The notes below the pieces were generated by a model that did no database searches, had not been told where the DNA came from, and worked only from the letters and a program-made list of their open reading frames with translations. From positions 1 to 10,460 of the forward strand of contig JAGRBY010000222.1 in the NCBI GenBank assembly GCA_020433835.1: a stretch of DNA of 10,460 nucleotides, read 5' to 3'. The translations under genes and the position numbers were made by a program. The stretch is from Anaerolineae bacterium (GTDB taxonomy: Bacteria; Chloroflexota; Anaerolineae; 4572-78; J111). Positions 1-6,400 of this stretch are shown one piece after another. Each line of letters starts with the position of its first letter. Within the stretch, counting starts at the first letter, position 1.

Positions 1-18
1 AAAAATATGAAGTAGCTG

Positions 19-46
19 CCTCGCGGTCAACCGCGAGGTTTTTTTT
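19..46 (+). terminator. Rho-independent terminator of an upstream gene
   Basis: An 8-bp GC-rich stem (CCTCGCGG, 19-26, with CCGCGAGG, 31-38) closes a TCAA tetraloop and runs directly into eight T residues (39-46). This is a textbook intrinsic terminator on the plus strand. No gene end lies inside the window before it, so it most likely ends a plus-strand gene to the left and separates it from the ParB-like gene at 167. Confidence 0.92.
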
Positions 47-166
47 ACCTTGCGGGATCGGGTTTTGGATCGGTTTAAGATACGGTAACGGTACGATTGA
101 AAGATATAGTGGTACTAACAAAAGAACATCTGTAATAAAGACTCACAACTTGATTGGAGGACCACG

Positions 167-661
167 ATGTCGATCATGATGCAAAAAACCTTTTATGATT
201 TTGCCGGTGCTCGCAACCGAATTTTATGGGAACGTATTTCGAACATCATTACCAACAAACCCGGAAAATTGCTTTCGTTTTACGAAGTGCAGCAAGCACT
301 CAGCCTTCATATTTCAAACGATAAAGGCTTGCAAGAGGTTTCTATTGATCAGATTGTAGGTAGTGTTGGGCGGCATCAAGAATTTACGCGCTCGTTTTTG
401 CCGAAAAATCAATATAGTGAGCAGCGTTGGTGCCGGGTTGATGGCGTTTATTATCAAAAAGGATTCGAGCCAATCCGCGTTTACAAGGTTAGCCACGTTT
501 ATTTTGTCGTCGATGGGAACCATCGTGTTTCGGTTAGCCGAAGCCATCATATAAAAACAATTGAGGCTTATGTTGTTGAATATCCTTCTGCGGTAGACAT
601 TTTTGCCGGTGATGATATGATGGCTATCCTGAAAAGATATCATAAGGCGTCTTTGAAATAG
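167..661 (+). CDS. Small ParB/Srx-like domain protein (hypothetical)
   Basis: The 164-residue product carries the motif DGNHRVSV (residues 116-123). It sits in a stretch (about 104-135) that reads like the core of ParB/Srx-type nucleotide-binding folds: a 'parameter' strand, then VVDGNHR, then a helix and IKTIEAYVVEY. The N-terminal 100 residues are helical and have no motif I recognise. The protein is much shorter than chromosomal ParB and shows no helix-turn-helix or centromere-binding region, so a role in chromosome partition is unlikely. CTP/ATP binding or a nuclease-like role is possible but unproven. The ATG at 167 has an SD site GGAGG at 156-160, six bases upstream; in-frame ATGs at codons 4 and 5 are further from it. 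It stands alone between a terminator and the aat promoter region. No signal peptide or membrane segment is visible. Confidence 0.75.
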   Translation: MSIMMQKTFYDFAGARNRILWERISNIITNKPGKLLSFYEVQQALSLHISNDKGLQEVSIDQIVGSVGRHQEFTRSFLPKNQYSEQRWCRVDGVYYQKGFEPIRVYKVSHVYFVVDGNHRVSVSRSHHIKTIEAYVVEYPSAVDIFAGDDMMAILKRYHKASLK

Positions 662-665
662 AGGG

Positions 666-706
666 ACTTGCTCAAGATTAACGTCTGTATATATAATGAA
701 GCAAGT
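666..706 (+). promoter_or_regulatory. Candidate promoter for aat within an inverted repeat
   Basis: A perfect -10 hexamer TATAAT (692-697) lies 18 bases after TTGCTC (668-673), a fair -35 match. The pair is enclosed by a perfect 7-bp inverted repeat, ACTTGCT (666-672) and AGCAAGT (700-706). The transcript would start near 704 and give aat a leader of about 70 bases. The flanking repeat could be a repressor operator, a weak hairpin ending the preceding gene, or chance. Confidence 0.4.
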
Positions 707-772
707 GTTGTTATCAGCATAAACGTGATGAACAAATTCTCATTGGCAGAGGTACAGATAATTGAGTGAATT

Positions 773-1354
773 ATGCAGCTAACGCCACATCTGCTTCTTA
801 ACGCCTACTATCAGGGCGTCTTTCCTATGGCTCACGACGACGGAAATATTTATTGGTATGATCCGGACCCTCGGACGATTATTCCGTTCGATACATTTCA
901 CGTTCCGCGTCGCTTGGCCCGAACTATACGGCAAGAGGACTTCGAAGTTCGGTTTGATTACGATTTCCGAGCGGTGATGGTAGCTTGCGCCCAACCGGCT
1001 CCTGGCCGCGAAAAAACTTGGATCAATGATGAAATTATTGACAGCTATACCCAACTTCATAAGCTAGGTTTTGCCCACAGTGTCGAAACGTGGATCGATG
1101 GTAATTTGGCCGGTGGATTGTATGGCGTTTCGCTGCAAGGGTTGTTTGCCGGTGAAAGTATGTTTAGCCTGGCTCCAGATACGAGCAAAATCGCTCTTGT
1201 TTATCTTGTTGAGCATTTGCGTAGGCTGGGCTTTGTTCTCATTGATACACAGTTTATGACCCCTCATTTAAAACGGTTTGGCGCTGTTGAAATTCCCAGA
1301 GCGGAATACAAACGGCGGCTCGCAAAAGCGCTCCAAGTTCAGGCTCGTTTTTAG
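773..1354 (+). CDS. aat: Leucyl/phenylalanyl-tRNA--protein transferase
   Basis: Aat transfers Leu or Phe from aminoacyl-tRNA to the N-terminus of proteins beginning with Arg or Lys, marking them for ClpS/ClpAP in the bacterial N-degron pathway. It acts in the cytoplasm. The 193-residue protein shows the family signatures in order: GVFPM (15-19), WYDPDPR (28-34), AHSVE (101-105), GGLYG (114-118), FAGESMFS (125-132), DTQ (158-160) and HLKRFGAVEIPR (165-176). It is shorter than the E. coli enzyme (234 residues), mainly at the N-terminus, which is usual outside Proteobacteria. The ATG at 773 is the first usable start; the SD is weak (GAG at 764-766). It converges with the acetyltransferase-nitrilase gene, the two stop codons being only 18 bases apart with no hairpin between. 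No clpS or clpA is in the window. Confidence 0.95.
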   Translation: MQLTPHLLLNAYYQGVFPMAHDDGNIYWYDPDPRTIIPFDTFHVPRRLARTIRQEDFEVRFDYDFRAVMVACAQPAPGREKTWINDEIIDSYTQLHKLGFAHSVETWIDGNLAGGLYGVSLQGLFAGESMFSLAPDTSKIALVYLVEHLRRLGFVLIDTQFMTPHLKRFGAVEIPRAEYKRRLAKALQVQARF

Positions 1355-1372
1355 AAGCTGTCTGTTTTCTGG

Positions 1373-2944
1373 TTACTCTACTCGAACCACCCTGACCGGC
1401 ACGCGGGCCTGAAGGCTATACAGATCGGGTCGGGTATCGTACATCGGGCGAACACTGCCGATTTCAAGCTGCTGCTGAAGGCTGGTTAAATCTAATTCGC
1501 CGATGACTACGGCTTCGACGTTGGGTTCAGCTTCGGCAATTTTGGCTTCTAGCGGAAAGGAGACGTCGCTGGGCGAAAAGATGGCCGATTGGCCGTAGTT
1601 GATCAAATACGAGCGCACCGTGTGTAGATTGCCTACATTACCCGACAAGACCACGTATACAATGTTTTCTACTGCCCGCGCTTGGGCGCAGTAGCGCACG
1701 CGAAAATATGCTTTTTTATCTTCGGTGCTAAATGGCACAAAGATAGCCTCAACCCCTCTTTGCTTGAGCAAGCGGGCGACTTCCGGAAATTCAATATCGT
1801 AACATATTTGAATGGCAATACGACCCAGCGGTGTGTCGAAAACTTTTATCTCTTCGCCGGGTACAACACCAAAACTTCTGCGCTCGTAAGGGGTAATGTG
1901 TAATTTGTCTTGCGTATAGACATTGCCGGAGGGCGTAAAAAGGTGGGCAGCATTAAAAAGCTTATCATCGCGTAAGGTCGGTTGGGAACCGCCAACGATG
2001 TAGATATTGTGCTCAGTGGCTAATGACTGAAACAGTTCAACATAGCGCGGGGTCAATGCCGATAGTTCCCGAGCGGCTTCGCGAGAGGTTAAGTGGCGCG
2101 GCATAATCGAGAACAGTTGAGCCGTAAAGTATTCCGGCATGATCAAGAAATGACAGTGATATTCATCGGCCGTATCAACAAAGAAGCGAACATTTTGCTC
2201 AAACGCTTCCCAGGTTTCGATTTTGCGCATAAGGTATTGGGCAGCCGCCACCCGAATTTTGCGCACGGGACGTCGCATGGCGGCTGCGGCAATCTTGCGT
2301 CGCTCTGGTTTAAAGTCGGGGTTGGGAAATTCCAGTAGGGTGCAGTAATTCATGCTTGGCTCGTCACCCAGAAAATCGAGTAGAACCCGTTTCACGGTGT
2401 AGCCTGTTTTCAAGTGAGCATTGAGAGAAGGATCGGTTAACCGACCTTGGATGACGGCCTCGACATACTCTTCGGCTGTCATTTTGCCGGCCTGCTTCTG
2501 GTAGCCCGGAATTCGACCATAGGCGACCATGCGGCGCAAATTGTAGCGCCGCAGCAGCTTCTTGCGCTGGATGTATAGCTGTTTGGAGACCCCCTGCCCC
2601 CGAAACTCAGGCCGAACGGCAATATCCGCGCCGTAGAGCGTGTCACCGCTGGGGGTATGGTTGCTAAATGTTCCAGCGCCGGTAATTTCTGAGTAGGTGT
2701 ACCATTCGGCCTCATCATCAATCTGCACAATGAGTGATGTCGTGTAGCCAACGACCTGACCGTTGACTTCGGCTAAAAATTGGCCCTCGGGAAAGGCGCT
2801 TTGCTGCATAGTATAGACCCGCTCATCATACCAGCTTTCATCGGTGTATTCCGGGTAGGCGGCCTTGTGACAATCGACAATGGCGGGGATATCCTCAGGT
2901 GTCCAGAGACGAACACGAACTTTCAATTTTCGTTTTTGAGGCAT
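1373..2944 (-). CDS. Bifunctional GNAT acetyltransferase / carbon-nitrogen hydrolase
   Basis: The 523-residue protein is a two-domain fusion. Residues about 8-205 form a GNAT N-acetyltransferase with the acetyl-CoA loop in IAVRPEFRGQGVSKQLY (108-124, core RGQGVS). Residues about 228-515 form a nitrilase-superfamily amidase: catalytic Glu271 (LIMPEYF), Lys347 (TQDKLHITPYE) and nucleophile Cys381 (QICYDIEFPE), with Glu354 a likely second glutamate. All catalytic residues are present, so the amidase should be active on a small amide or nitrile; the substrate cannot be read from sequence. The same architecture is known as an annotated bifunctional family in several phyla. It starts five bases after the DUF4404 stop with only a weak GGA upstream, so translation is probably coupled to that gene. 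It is the last gene of the minus-strand block. Confidence 0.93.
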   Translation of the reverse strand: MPQKRKLKVRVRLWTPEDIPAIVDCHKAAYPEYTDESWYDERVYTMQQSAFPEGQFLAEVNGQVVGYTTSLIVQIDDEAEWYTYSEITGAGTFSNHTPSGDTLYGADIAVRPEFRGQGVSKQLYIQRKKLLRRYNLRRMVAYGRIPGYQKQAGKMTAEEYVEAVIQGRLTDPSLNAHLKTGYTVKRVLLDFLGDEPSMNYCTLLEFPNPDFKPERRKIAAAAMRRPVRKIRVAAAQYLMRKIETWEAFEQNVRFFVDTADEYHCHFLIMPEYFTAQLFSIMPRHLTSREAARELSALTPRYVELFQSLATEHNIYIVGGSQPTLRDDKLFNAAHLFTPSGNVYTQDKLHITPYERRSFGVVPGEEIKVFDTPLGRIAIQICYDIEFPEVARLLKQRGVEAIFVPFSTEDKKAYFRVRYCAQARAVENIVYVVLSGNVGNLHTVRSYLINYGQSAIFSPSDVSFPLEAKIAEAEPNVEAVVIGELDLTSLQQQLEIGSVRPMYDTRPDLYSLQARVPVRVVRVE

Positions 2945-2949
2945 AACTG

Positions 2950-3210
2950 TTAAATTCCAGTATTACTGAGACTATTGGCGGCAATTTCCAAGGCTTGACC
3001 CAGTTGAGGGTGTTCAACTTTGAAGTGAATAATGGCTTCGTCCAGCCGTTCGCGTAGGCTGAGATGGTGTTCCCCTTCCGGTTCATCGAACATTTGTTGA
3101 ATTTGGTCGTTCAGTTGATCGAGCAGTACTTGTTTCTCGGATTCAGTTTTGGTTTTTTTAATTTCGTCTTGAAGCCGTTTAAGCGAGTCATTCAATTCTT
3201 GCTTTGGCAT
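2950..3210 (-). CDS. DUF4404 family protein
   Basis: This 86-residue acidic, helical protein begins MPKQELNDSL and ends LEIAANSLSNTGI, which matches the DUF4404 pattern I know: a start like MP..EL, an internal acidic stretch, then a 'VEHP.L...L..IA..L...GI' end. The function of the family is unknown. A longer frame opens at 3336, but it would overlap fabH and has no SD; the ATG at 3210 has GAGGAG (3218-3223) seven bases upstream and gives the expected family length. It has no membrane segment, and residues 5-40 are heptad-like and could form a coiled coil. It precedes the GNAT-nitrilase by five bases, so the two are co-translated. Confidence 0.85.
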   Translation of the reverse strand: MPKQELNDSLKRLQDEIKKTKTESEKQVLLDQLNDQIQQMFDEPEGEHHLSLRERLDEAIIHFKVEHPQLGQALEIAANSLSNTGI

Positions 3211-3217
3211 TTGATAT

Positions 3218-3223
3218 CTCCTC
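3218..3223 (-). promoter_or_regulatory. SD site fixing the DUF4404 start
   Basis: GAGGAG on the minus strand, seven bases before the ATG at 3210. It decides this start over the upstream in-frame codons, which run into fabH. Confidence 0.8.
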
Positions 3224-3311
3224 ATAGGTGGTTTGATAGTGTGTTGGTCGGTTGGTTTGATGATAAAAACCCACTTATAAACCATCAAACTATCTAACTG
3301 GTCAATATTTA

Positions 3312-4313
3312 TTAGACTGTGGTGGCTGGTCCCCATTGTACAATGGCGCTGGCCCAGGTCAGGCCGGCCCCAAAGCTTACAAGTGCTATTTTATCGCCGT
3401 TTTTGATTTTGCCTTCTTCAAGGGCTTCCACCATAGCAATAGGAATGGATGCGGCGGAGGTGTTGCCGTAATTCTGTAGATTGACAAAAACTTTGTCGGC
3501 ATCGAGCTTCATTGAGCGGACAGCCATATCGATGATGCGGGCGTTGGCTTGGTGAGGAATGAGCAGATCCATATCCTCTAAAGTGAGGCCGGCGTGGGCT
3601 AGAGCCGCCTGGGTTGATTTTGGCAAAACGCGCGTAGCGAACTTAAAAACCTCACGGCCATTCATCCGCAGGAAATTTTTGCCTTGCTCAATGACTTCAT
3701 AGCTCATCGGGTCAGCCGAGCCGCCGCCTTCCATCATCAGGTGATGACTGTCAGCCCCGTTGGAGCCAAGATCGAAGCCGAGGACACCTTGAGGTGTTTC
3801 GCTGGCAGTAAGAACAACCGCACCGGCACCATCGCCAAAGAGAACGCAGGTATTGCGATCGTTCCAATCTAAAAAGCGGCTGACCAACTCGACGCCGACA
3901 ACCAAAATATTTTTGAAGGCACCGTTGATGATAAACTGATGGGCTGTGACCAAGGCGTAGACAAAGCCGGTGCAGCCGGTTACCAGCGTAAACGCCGGGC
4001 AATCAGCTTCGAGCATCGCCTGTACGTTGCTCGATACTGCCGGTACGTGATAATCGGGCGTTGAGGTGGCAACAATGATCAGATCGACATCTTTGGCGGT
4101 GAGACCGGCTTCGGCCAGGGCTTTATGCGAGGCCGCTATCGCCATGGTGGCTGTTGTCTCATTTTCGGCAGCTATGTGACGTTGTGCGATGCCGGTTCGC
4201 TGCATGATCCATTCATGGCTGGTATCAAGGGTCTTTTCCAGATCGTAATTGGTAACAATACGGGGCGGAGCGTATTTGCCCCAGCCGGTGATGCGGCTGT
4301 ATAAACGTCCCAT
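3312..4313 (-). CDS. fabH: 3-oxoacyl-[acyl-carrier-protein] synthase III (KAS III)
   Basis: FabH condenses an acyl-CoA primer with malonyl-ACP and so starts type II fatty-acid synthesis in the cytoplasm. The 333-residue protein has the usual length and the Cys-His-Asn triad: Cys114 (VTGCTGF), His254 (IPHQAN) and Asn284 (NYGNTSAAS). The early EWIMQRTGI (34-42), FGDGAGAVVL (159-168) and terminal SFGAGLTWAS (313-322) are also typical. The active-site context TLVTGCTGF departs from the more common 'D..AAC.GF', with the usual Asp replaced. A related thiolase-fold role (for example polyketide-type KAS III) is therefore possible, though FabH is the best call. The ATG at 4313 is preceded by GAGGAGG, but AGGAGG (4327-4332) is 13 bases away, an unusually long gap. 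It follows the membrane-protein gene by 25 bases. Confidence 0.93.
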   Translation of the reverse strand: MGRLYSRITGWGKYAPPRIVTNYDLEKTLDTSHEWIMQRTGIAQRHIAAENETTATMAIAASHKALAEAGLTAKDVDLIIVATSTPDYHVPAVSSNVQAMLEADCPAFTLVTGCTGFVYALVTAHQFIINGAFKNILVVGVELVSRFLDWNDRNTCVLFGDGAGAVVLTASETPQGVLGFDLGSNGADSHHLMMEGGGSADPMSYEVIEQGKNFLRMNGREVFKFATRVLPKSTQAALAHAGLTLEDMDLLIPHQANARIIDMAVRSMKLDADKVFVNLQNYGNTSAASIPIAMVEALEEGKIKNGDKIALVSFGAGLTWASAIVQWGPATTV

Positions 4314-4326
4314 AGAAGTGTATTTT

Positions 4327-4332
4327 CCTCCT
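4327..4332 (-). promoter_or_regulatory. fabH SD site with a long spacer
   Basis: AGGAGG on the minus strand, 13 bases before the fabH ATG. No alternative in-frame start lies closer. fabF shows the same 13-base gap, while other SD-bearing genes here have about 4-8. Confidence 0.6.
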
Positions 4333-4338
4333 CGAAAT

Positions 4339-4686
4339 TTAAATAGGTTGCTCGCGCTGTCTTAGAACGGCTAATAGGACTCCTAATGATACCACAAATG
4401 CAATGGTGACCAAAGTGTAGAACAGATCGCGGGTGGGGTCAGGCGGAACGTACCCCTCGACTTTGCGGATATGCGCGGTGGTTAGTAATTCTCGTTTCAG
4501 CTCTTCCTTGTTGGCTGGTGAGATCGATTTAATGGTCGATTGGACCCGCTCGGCTACATCCAACAGCGGGCCTAGCTCATCGTCCGATTCGGGTAGAAGT
4601 TCGAGATAATCATTGCTGGTAGCGTTGCCTTTTAGTAACTGATCAGCGTGCGCTGCTAAAATTTCTTTGAGCATTTTTTTGTCCAA
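4339..4686 (-). CDS. Small one-TM membrane protein, candidate anti-sigma factor
   Basis: This 115-residue protein has a cytoplasmic helical, acidic N-terminal part (about 1-85, with LKGNATSNDYLELLPESDDELGPLL-type composition) and one hydrophobic segment at about 89-108, followed by RQREQPI. The N-terminal pattern (helix, short loop, 'DYLELLP....EL.PLLD.AE') resembles the N-terminal parts of membrane proteins found beside ECF sigma genes in Chloroflexota, which suggests an anti-sigma role. It lacks the zinc-binding HxxxCxxC of classical ZAS anti-sigma factors, and degV lies between it and the sigma gene, so this is tentative. The start is TTG at 4686, supported by AAGGAG (4695-4700) eight bases upstream; the ATG at 4674 is 20 bases away. 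Confidence 0.7.
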   Translation of the reverse strand: MDKKMLKEILAAHADQLLKGNATSNDYLELLPESDDELGPLLDVAERVQSTIKSISPANKEELKRELLTTAHIRKVEGYVPPDPTRDLFYTLVTIAFVVSLGVLLAVLRQREQPI

Positions 4687-4694
4687 AGTACAGT

Positions 4695-4700
4695 CTCCTT
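4695..4700 (-). promoter_or_regulatory. SD site selecting a TTG start
   Basis: AAGGAG on the minus strand, eight bases before the TTG at 4684-4686, which makes TTG rather than the downstream ATG (4674) the likely start of the membrane protein. Confidence 0.7.
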
Positions 4701-4730
4701 GTACGTTAAGGTGCAGTTTACTTCACTTTC

Positions 4731-4790
4731 CTCAAGTTACCGTCTAGCTGCCCAACCTGGGCATTGGTTGAAATAATATCGCAACTTGAG
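4731..4790 (-). repeat. Inverted repeat between degV and the membrane-protein gene
   Basis: CTCAAGTT (4731-4738) and AACTTGAG (4783-4790) form a perfect 8-bp inverted repeat across 44 bases. Inside it TGCCC (4749-4753) and GGGCA (4759-4763) form a second small hairpin. The element lies just after the degV stop and before the next SD, so it could be a processing or stability structure in the operon mRNA. There is no T-run on the minus strand, so it is not a clear terminator. Confidence 0.45.
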
Positions 4791-4794
4791 TTAT

Positions 4795-5634
4795 TTAAAC
4801 CGGATAGGTGACAAATCCAACCGAACCGGGTCCAAAGTGAACAGCGAGTGAAATAGCCAGCTCGCTAATGATCGTGTCCTGGCAGTTAAGCCGTGCCTGG
4901 GCCTGTGTCACAATATTTTCCGCCTGCGGCCGATCAATGGCATGGGCAACAGCCAGATGAACCGGTTGATCACCAACTGTCTCGTACGCCAAGGCTATCA
5001 TACGGCTTATAGCTTGTTTTTGGCCCCGAACCCGATCTAAGGGAACCAATGCGCCTTCATTGACACCAATAATCGGTTTAACGTTGAGTACCGAGGCCAG
5101 GGTTTCGCGGATGCGGCCAACCCGGCCACTCATGCGGGCATAGCGTAAATCTTTTAACAAAATGAAAACATTCATTTCCGAGCGTCGGGCTTCCAGATGC
5201 GGGACAAGCTCGGCCATCGACCAACCTGCTTCAACACATTGGGCGGCTTCTCGAACCATCATGCCCAACCCCACCGAGCTGGTTAAACTGTCGAGCACGG
5301 TTATGTTGGCTCGACCGGCTAACTGTTTGGCGGCCAACATGGCCGATTGCCAGGTTCCGCTTAGTTTACTGGTTAAATGAATGGCTAAAATTTCGTCTCC
5401 ATCGGCAGCTAAGGCTGTAAAAAGTTCGCAGAATTGGCCGACGGACGGCTGTGAGGTAGTTGGCAGCGAGCCGGTGTCTTCGATGCGTTGGTAAAACGTT
5501 GCGGGGTCAATCTCGATGCCTTCGCGGAGTGTTTCTTGCCCAAATTGAATATTGATCGGGACAACTGTAATCGGGTAGCGATTGCGTACCTCGGCAGGCA
5601 GATCGCAAGTTGAGTCGGTTACAAGTTTTATCAC
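4795..5634 (-). CDS. DegV family fatty-acid-binding protein
   Basis: DegV proteins bind one fatty acid; in characterised FakAB systems the DegV protein (FakB) presents it to the kinase FakA to make acyl-phosphate for phospholipid synthesis. The 279-residue protein has family signatures: VTDSTCDLP (5-13), LPTTSQPS (57-64), LTSKLSGTWQSA (87-98), LRYARMSGRVGRI (163-175), KPIIGV (186-191) and HFGPGSVGF (266-274). Thr59/Thr60, Ser92 and His266 are likely parts of the carboxylate-binding network by family analogy. No fakA is visible in the window. The start is GTG at 5634, and its SD (AAGG, 5642-5645) overlaps the sigma-factor stop codon, so the two genes are translationally coupled with a nine-base gap. 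The protein is cytoplasmic, with no signal peptide. Confidence 0.93.
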   Translation of the reverse strand: MIKLVTDSTCDLPAEVRNRYPITVVPINIQFGQETLREGIEIDPATFYQRIEDTGSLPTTSQPSVGQFCELFTALAADGDEILAIHLTSKLSGTWQSAMLAAKQLAGRANITVLDSLTSSVGLGMMVREAAQCVEAGWSMAELVPHLEARRSEMNVFILLKDLRYARMSGRVGRIRETLASVLNVKPIIGVNEGALVPLDRVRGQKQAISRMIALAYETVGDQPVHLAVAHAIDRPQAENIVTQAQARLNCQDTIISELAISLAVHFGPGSVGFVTYPV

Positions 5635-5643
5635 AGTGTCACC

Positions 5644-6240
5644 TTACTGGGGTGATTCGTCGTCGTCGTCTTGGACTTCGACAATAAGATTTTCATGCTC
5701 GGCTAATAGCCCTTTCAACGCCACCAGCGTACGATGGTAGAGCGATTTGATGGCTCCTTCGCTGCGCCCCATTAATTTGCCGATTTCAGCATTTGACATT
5801 TTTTCGGCAAATTTGAGCGTAAGGAGTTCTTGTCGCTCCGAAGGTAGTTTTTGGATGGCATCTAATAAGATATCTCGTCCATTTATGCGTTCGGCGGCCT
5901 GCTGCGGGGTTTCTTGCTTGGCACGATCAAAGGTAATCTGATCGAGATCAACTTCTTGCCTTCTTTTACGGTCGCGATGCCAATTGGCAACCAAGTTGTG
6001 AGCAATGCGATAAAGCCAGGCCGCAAAAGGCGAGCCTTTATTTTTATAATTAGGAATATGATTAAGCGCGCGAAAGAAAACTTTCGCGGTTAAATCTTCC
6101 GCTTCATGGTGATTACCAACCCGATAATAAATGTAACTATATATCTTATCAACATATAGCTCATAAAGTTTGCCAAATGCATCGGGATCGTTTTTTGCTT
6201 GTTCAACTAACTGTTCTTCGTCAATACTTTCTAACGTCAT
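5644..6240 (-). CDS. ECF-type RNA polymerase sigma factor
   Basis: The 198-residue protein has the two-domain ECF layout. Sigma-2 spans about 20-91, with the HEAEDLTAKVFFRAL helix (45-59, core-binding and -10 recognition) and WLYRIAHNLVANWHRDRKRR (75-94). A linker of about 30 residues follows. Sigma-4 spans about 123-178, with the helix-turn-helix AEIGKLMGRSEGAIKSLYHR (151-170). The C-terminus is a short acidic tail (DDDDESPQ), which some anti-sigma-controlled factors lack. A longer frame begins at 6300 but its first 20 residues are not family-like; the ATG at 6240 has GGAGAG (6243-6248) just upstream and begins MTLESIDEEQLV. It leads the degV gene and possibly the whole block to 1373. It should direct a small regulon responding to an unknown signal. 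Confidence 0.93.
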   Translation of the reverse strand: MTLESIDEEQLVEQAKNDPDAFGKLYELYVDKIYSYIYYRVGNHHEAEDLTAKVFFRALNHIPNYKNKGSPFAAWLYRIAHNLVANWHRDRKRRQEVDLDQITFDRAKQETPQQAAERINGRDILLDAIQKLPSERQELLTLKFAEKMSNAEIGKLMGRSEGAIKSLYHRTLVALKGLLAEHENLIVEVQDDDDESPQ

Positions 6241-6300
6241 TGCTCTCCAAAAAAGAGCGCCAAACAGTCGGTGATTAAAGCTAAAACGACTCCATAACAA

Positions 6301-6324
6301 AGGCAGGTCTCTAGAGACCTGCCT
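6301..6324 (-). terminator. 24-nt perfect palindrome, probable terminator of the winged-helix gene
   Basis: A perfect 24-base palindrome with half-site AGGCAGGTCTCT. As RNA it gives a stem of about ten pairs around a CTAG loop. On the minus strand it is followed by TTTGTTATGG, a modest T-rich tail, and it sits 77 bases after the stop of the regulator gene (6401), so an intrinsic terminator is the simplest reading. It is also 61 bases upstream of the sigma start, so it could instead act in the sigma leader or be a dimeric operator. Confidence 0.6.
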
Positions 6325-6335
6325 CGTTAATGCCC

Positions 6336-6352
6336 TGTTTAGCGTTTAAACA
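6336..6352. promoter_or_regulatory. Operator-like inverted repeat TGTTTA-N5-TAAACA
   Basis: Two 6-bp inverted half-sites (6336-6341 and 6347-6352) are separated by five bases, in the gap between the regulator gene and the sigma gene. The size suits a dimeric DNA-binding protein. I see no second identical copy elsewhere in the window, so its function is unproven. Confidence 0.3.
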
Positions 6353-6400
6353 CCGTATAGCGCAATTCGTTACATTATTTTACGTGGAGTTTAGAAAAGT

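Noticed and set aside
97..118. Promoter for the ParB-like gene (TTGAAA at 97-102)
   Set aside because: No acceptable -10 lies at 16-18 bases; the nearest AT-rich hexamers have wrong spacing.
363..643. Overlapping open frames inside the ParB-like gene and other genes
   Set aside because: They lack SD sites and family-like sequence and lie wholly within well-supported genes on the other frame or strand.
3228..3290. Repeated GTTTGAT/ATCAAAC motifs between fabH and the DUF4404 gene as a terminator or operator
   Set aside because: The matches are 7-8 bases with long loops and no T-run; too weak to call a specific element.
3211..3336. N-terminal extension of the DUF4404 gene up to 3336
   Set aside because: It overlaps the 3' end of fabH, has no SD, and adds 42 residues not seen in the family; the internal ATG at 3210 has a strong SD.
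6241..6300. Longer start of the sigma factor at 6300
   Set aside because: The extra 20 residues are not ECF-like, and the good SD (6243-6248) lies inside this stretch, serving the ATG at 6240.
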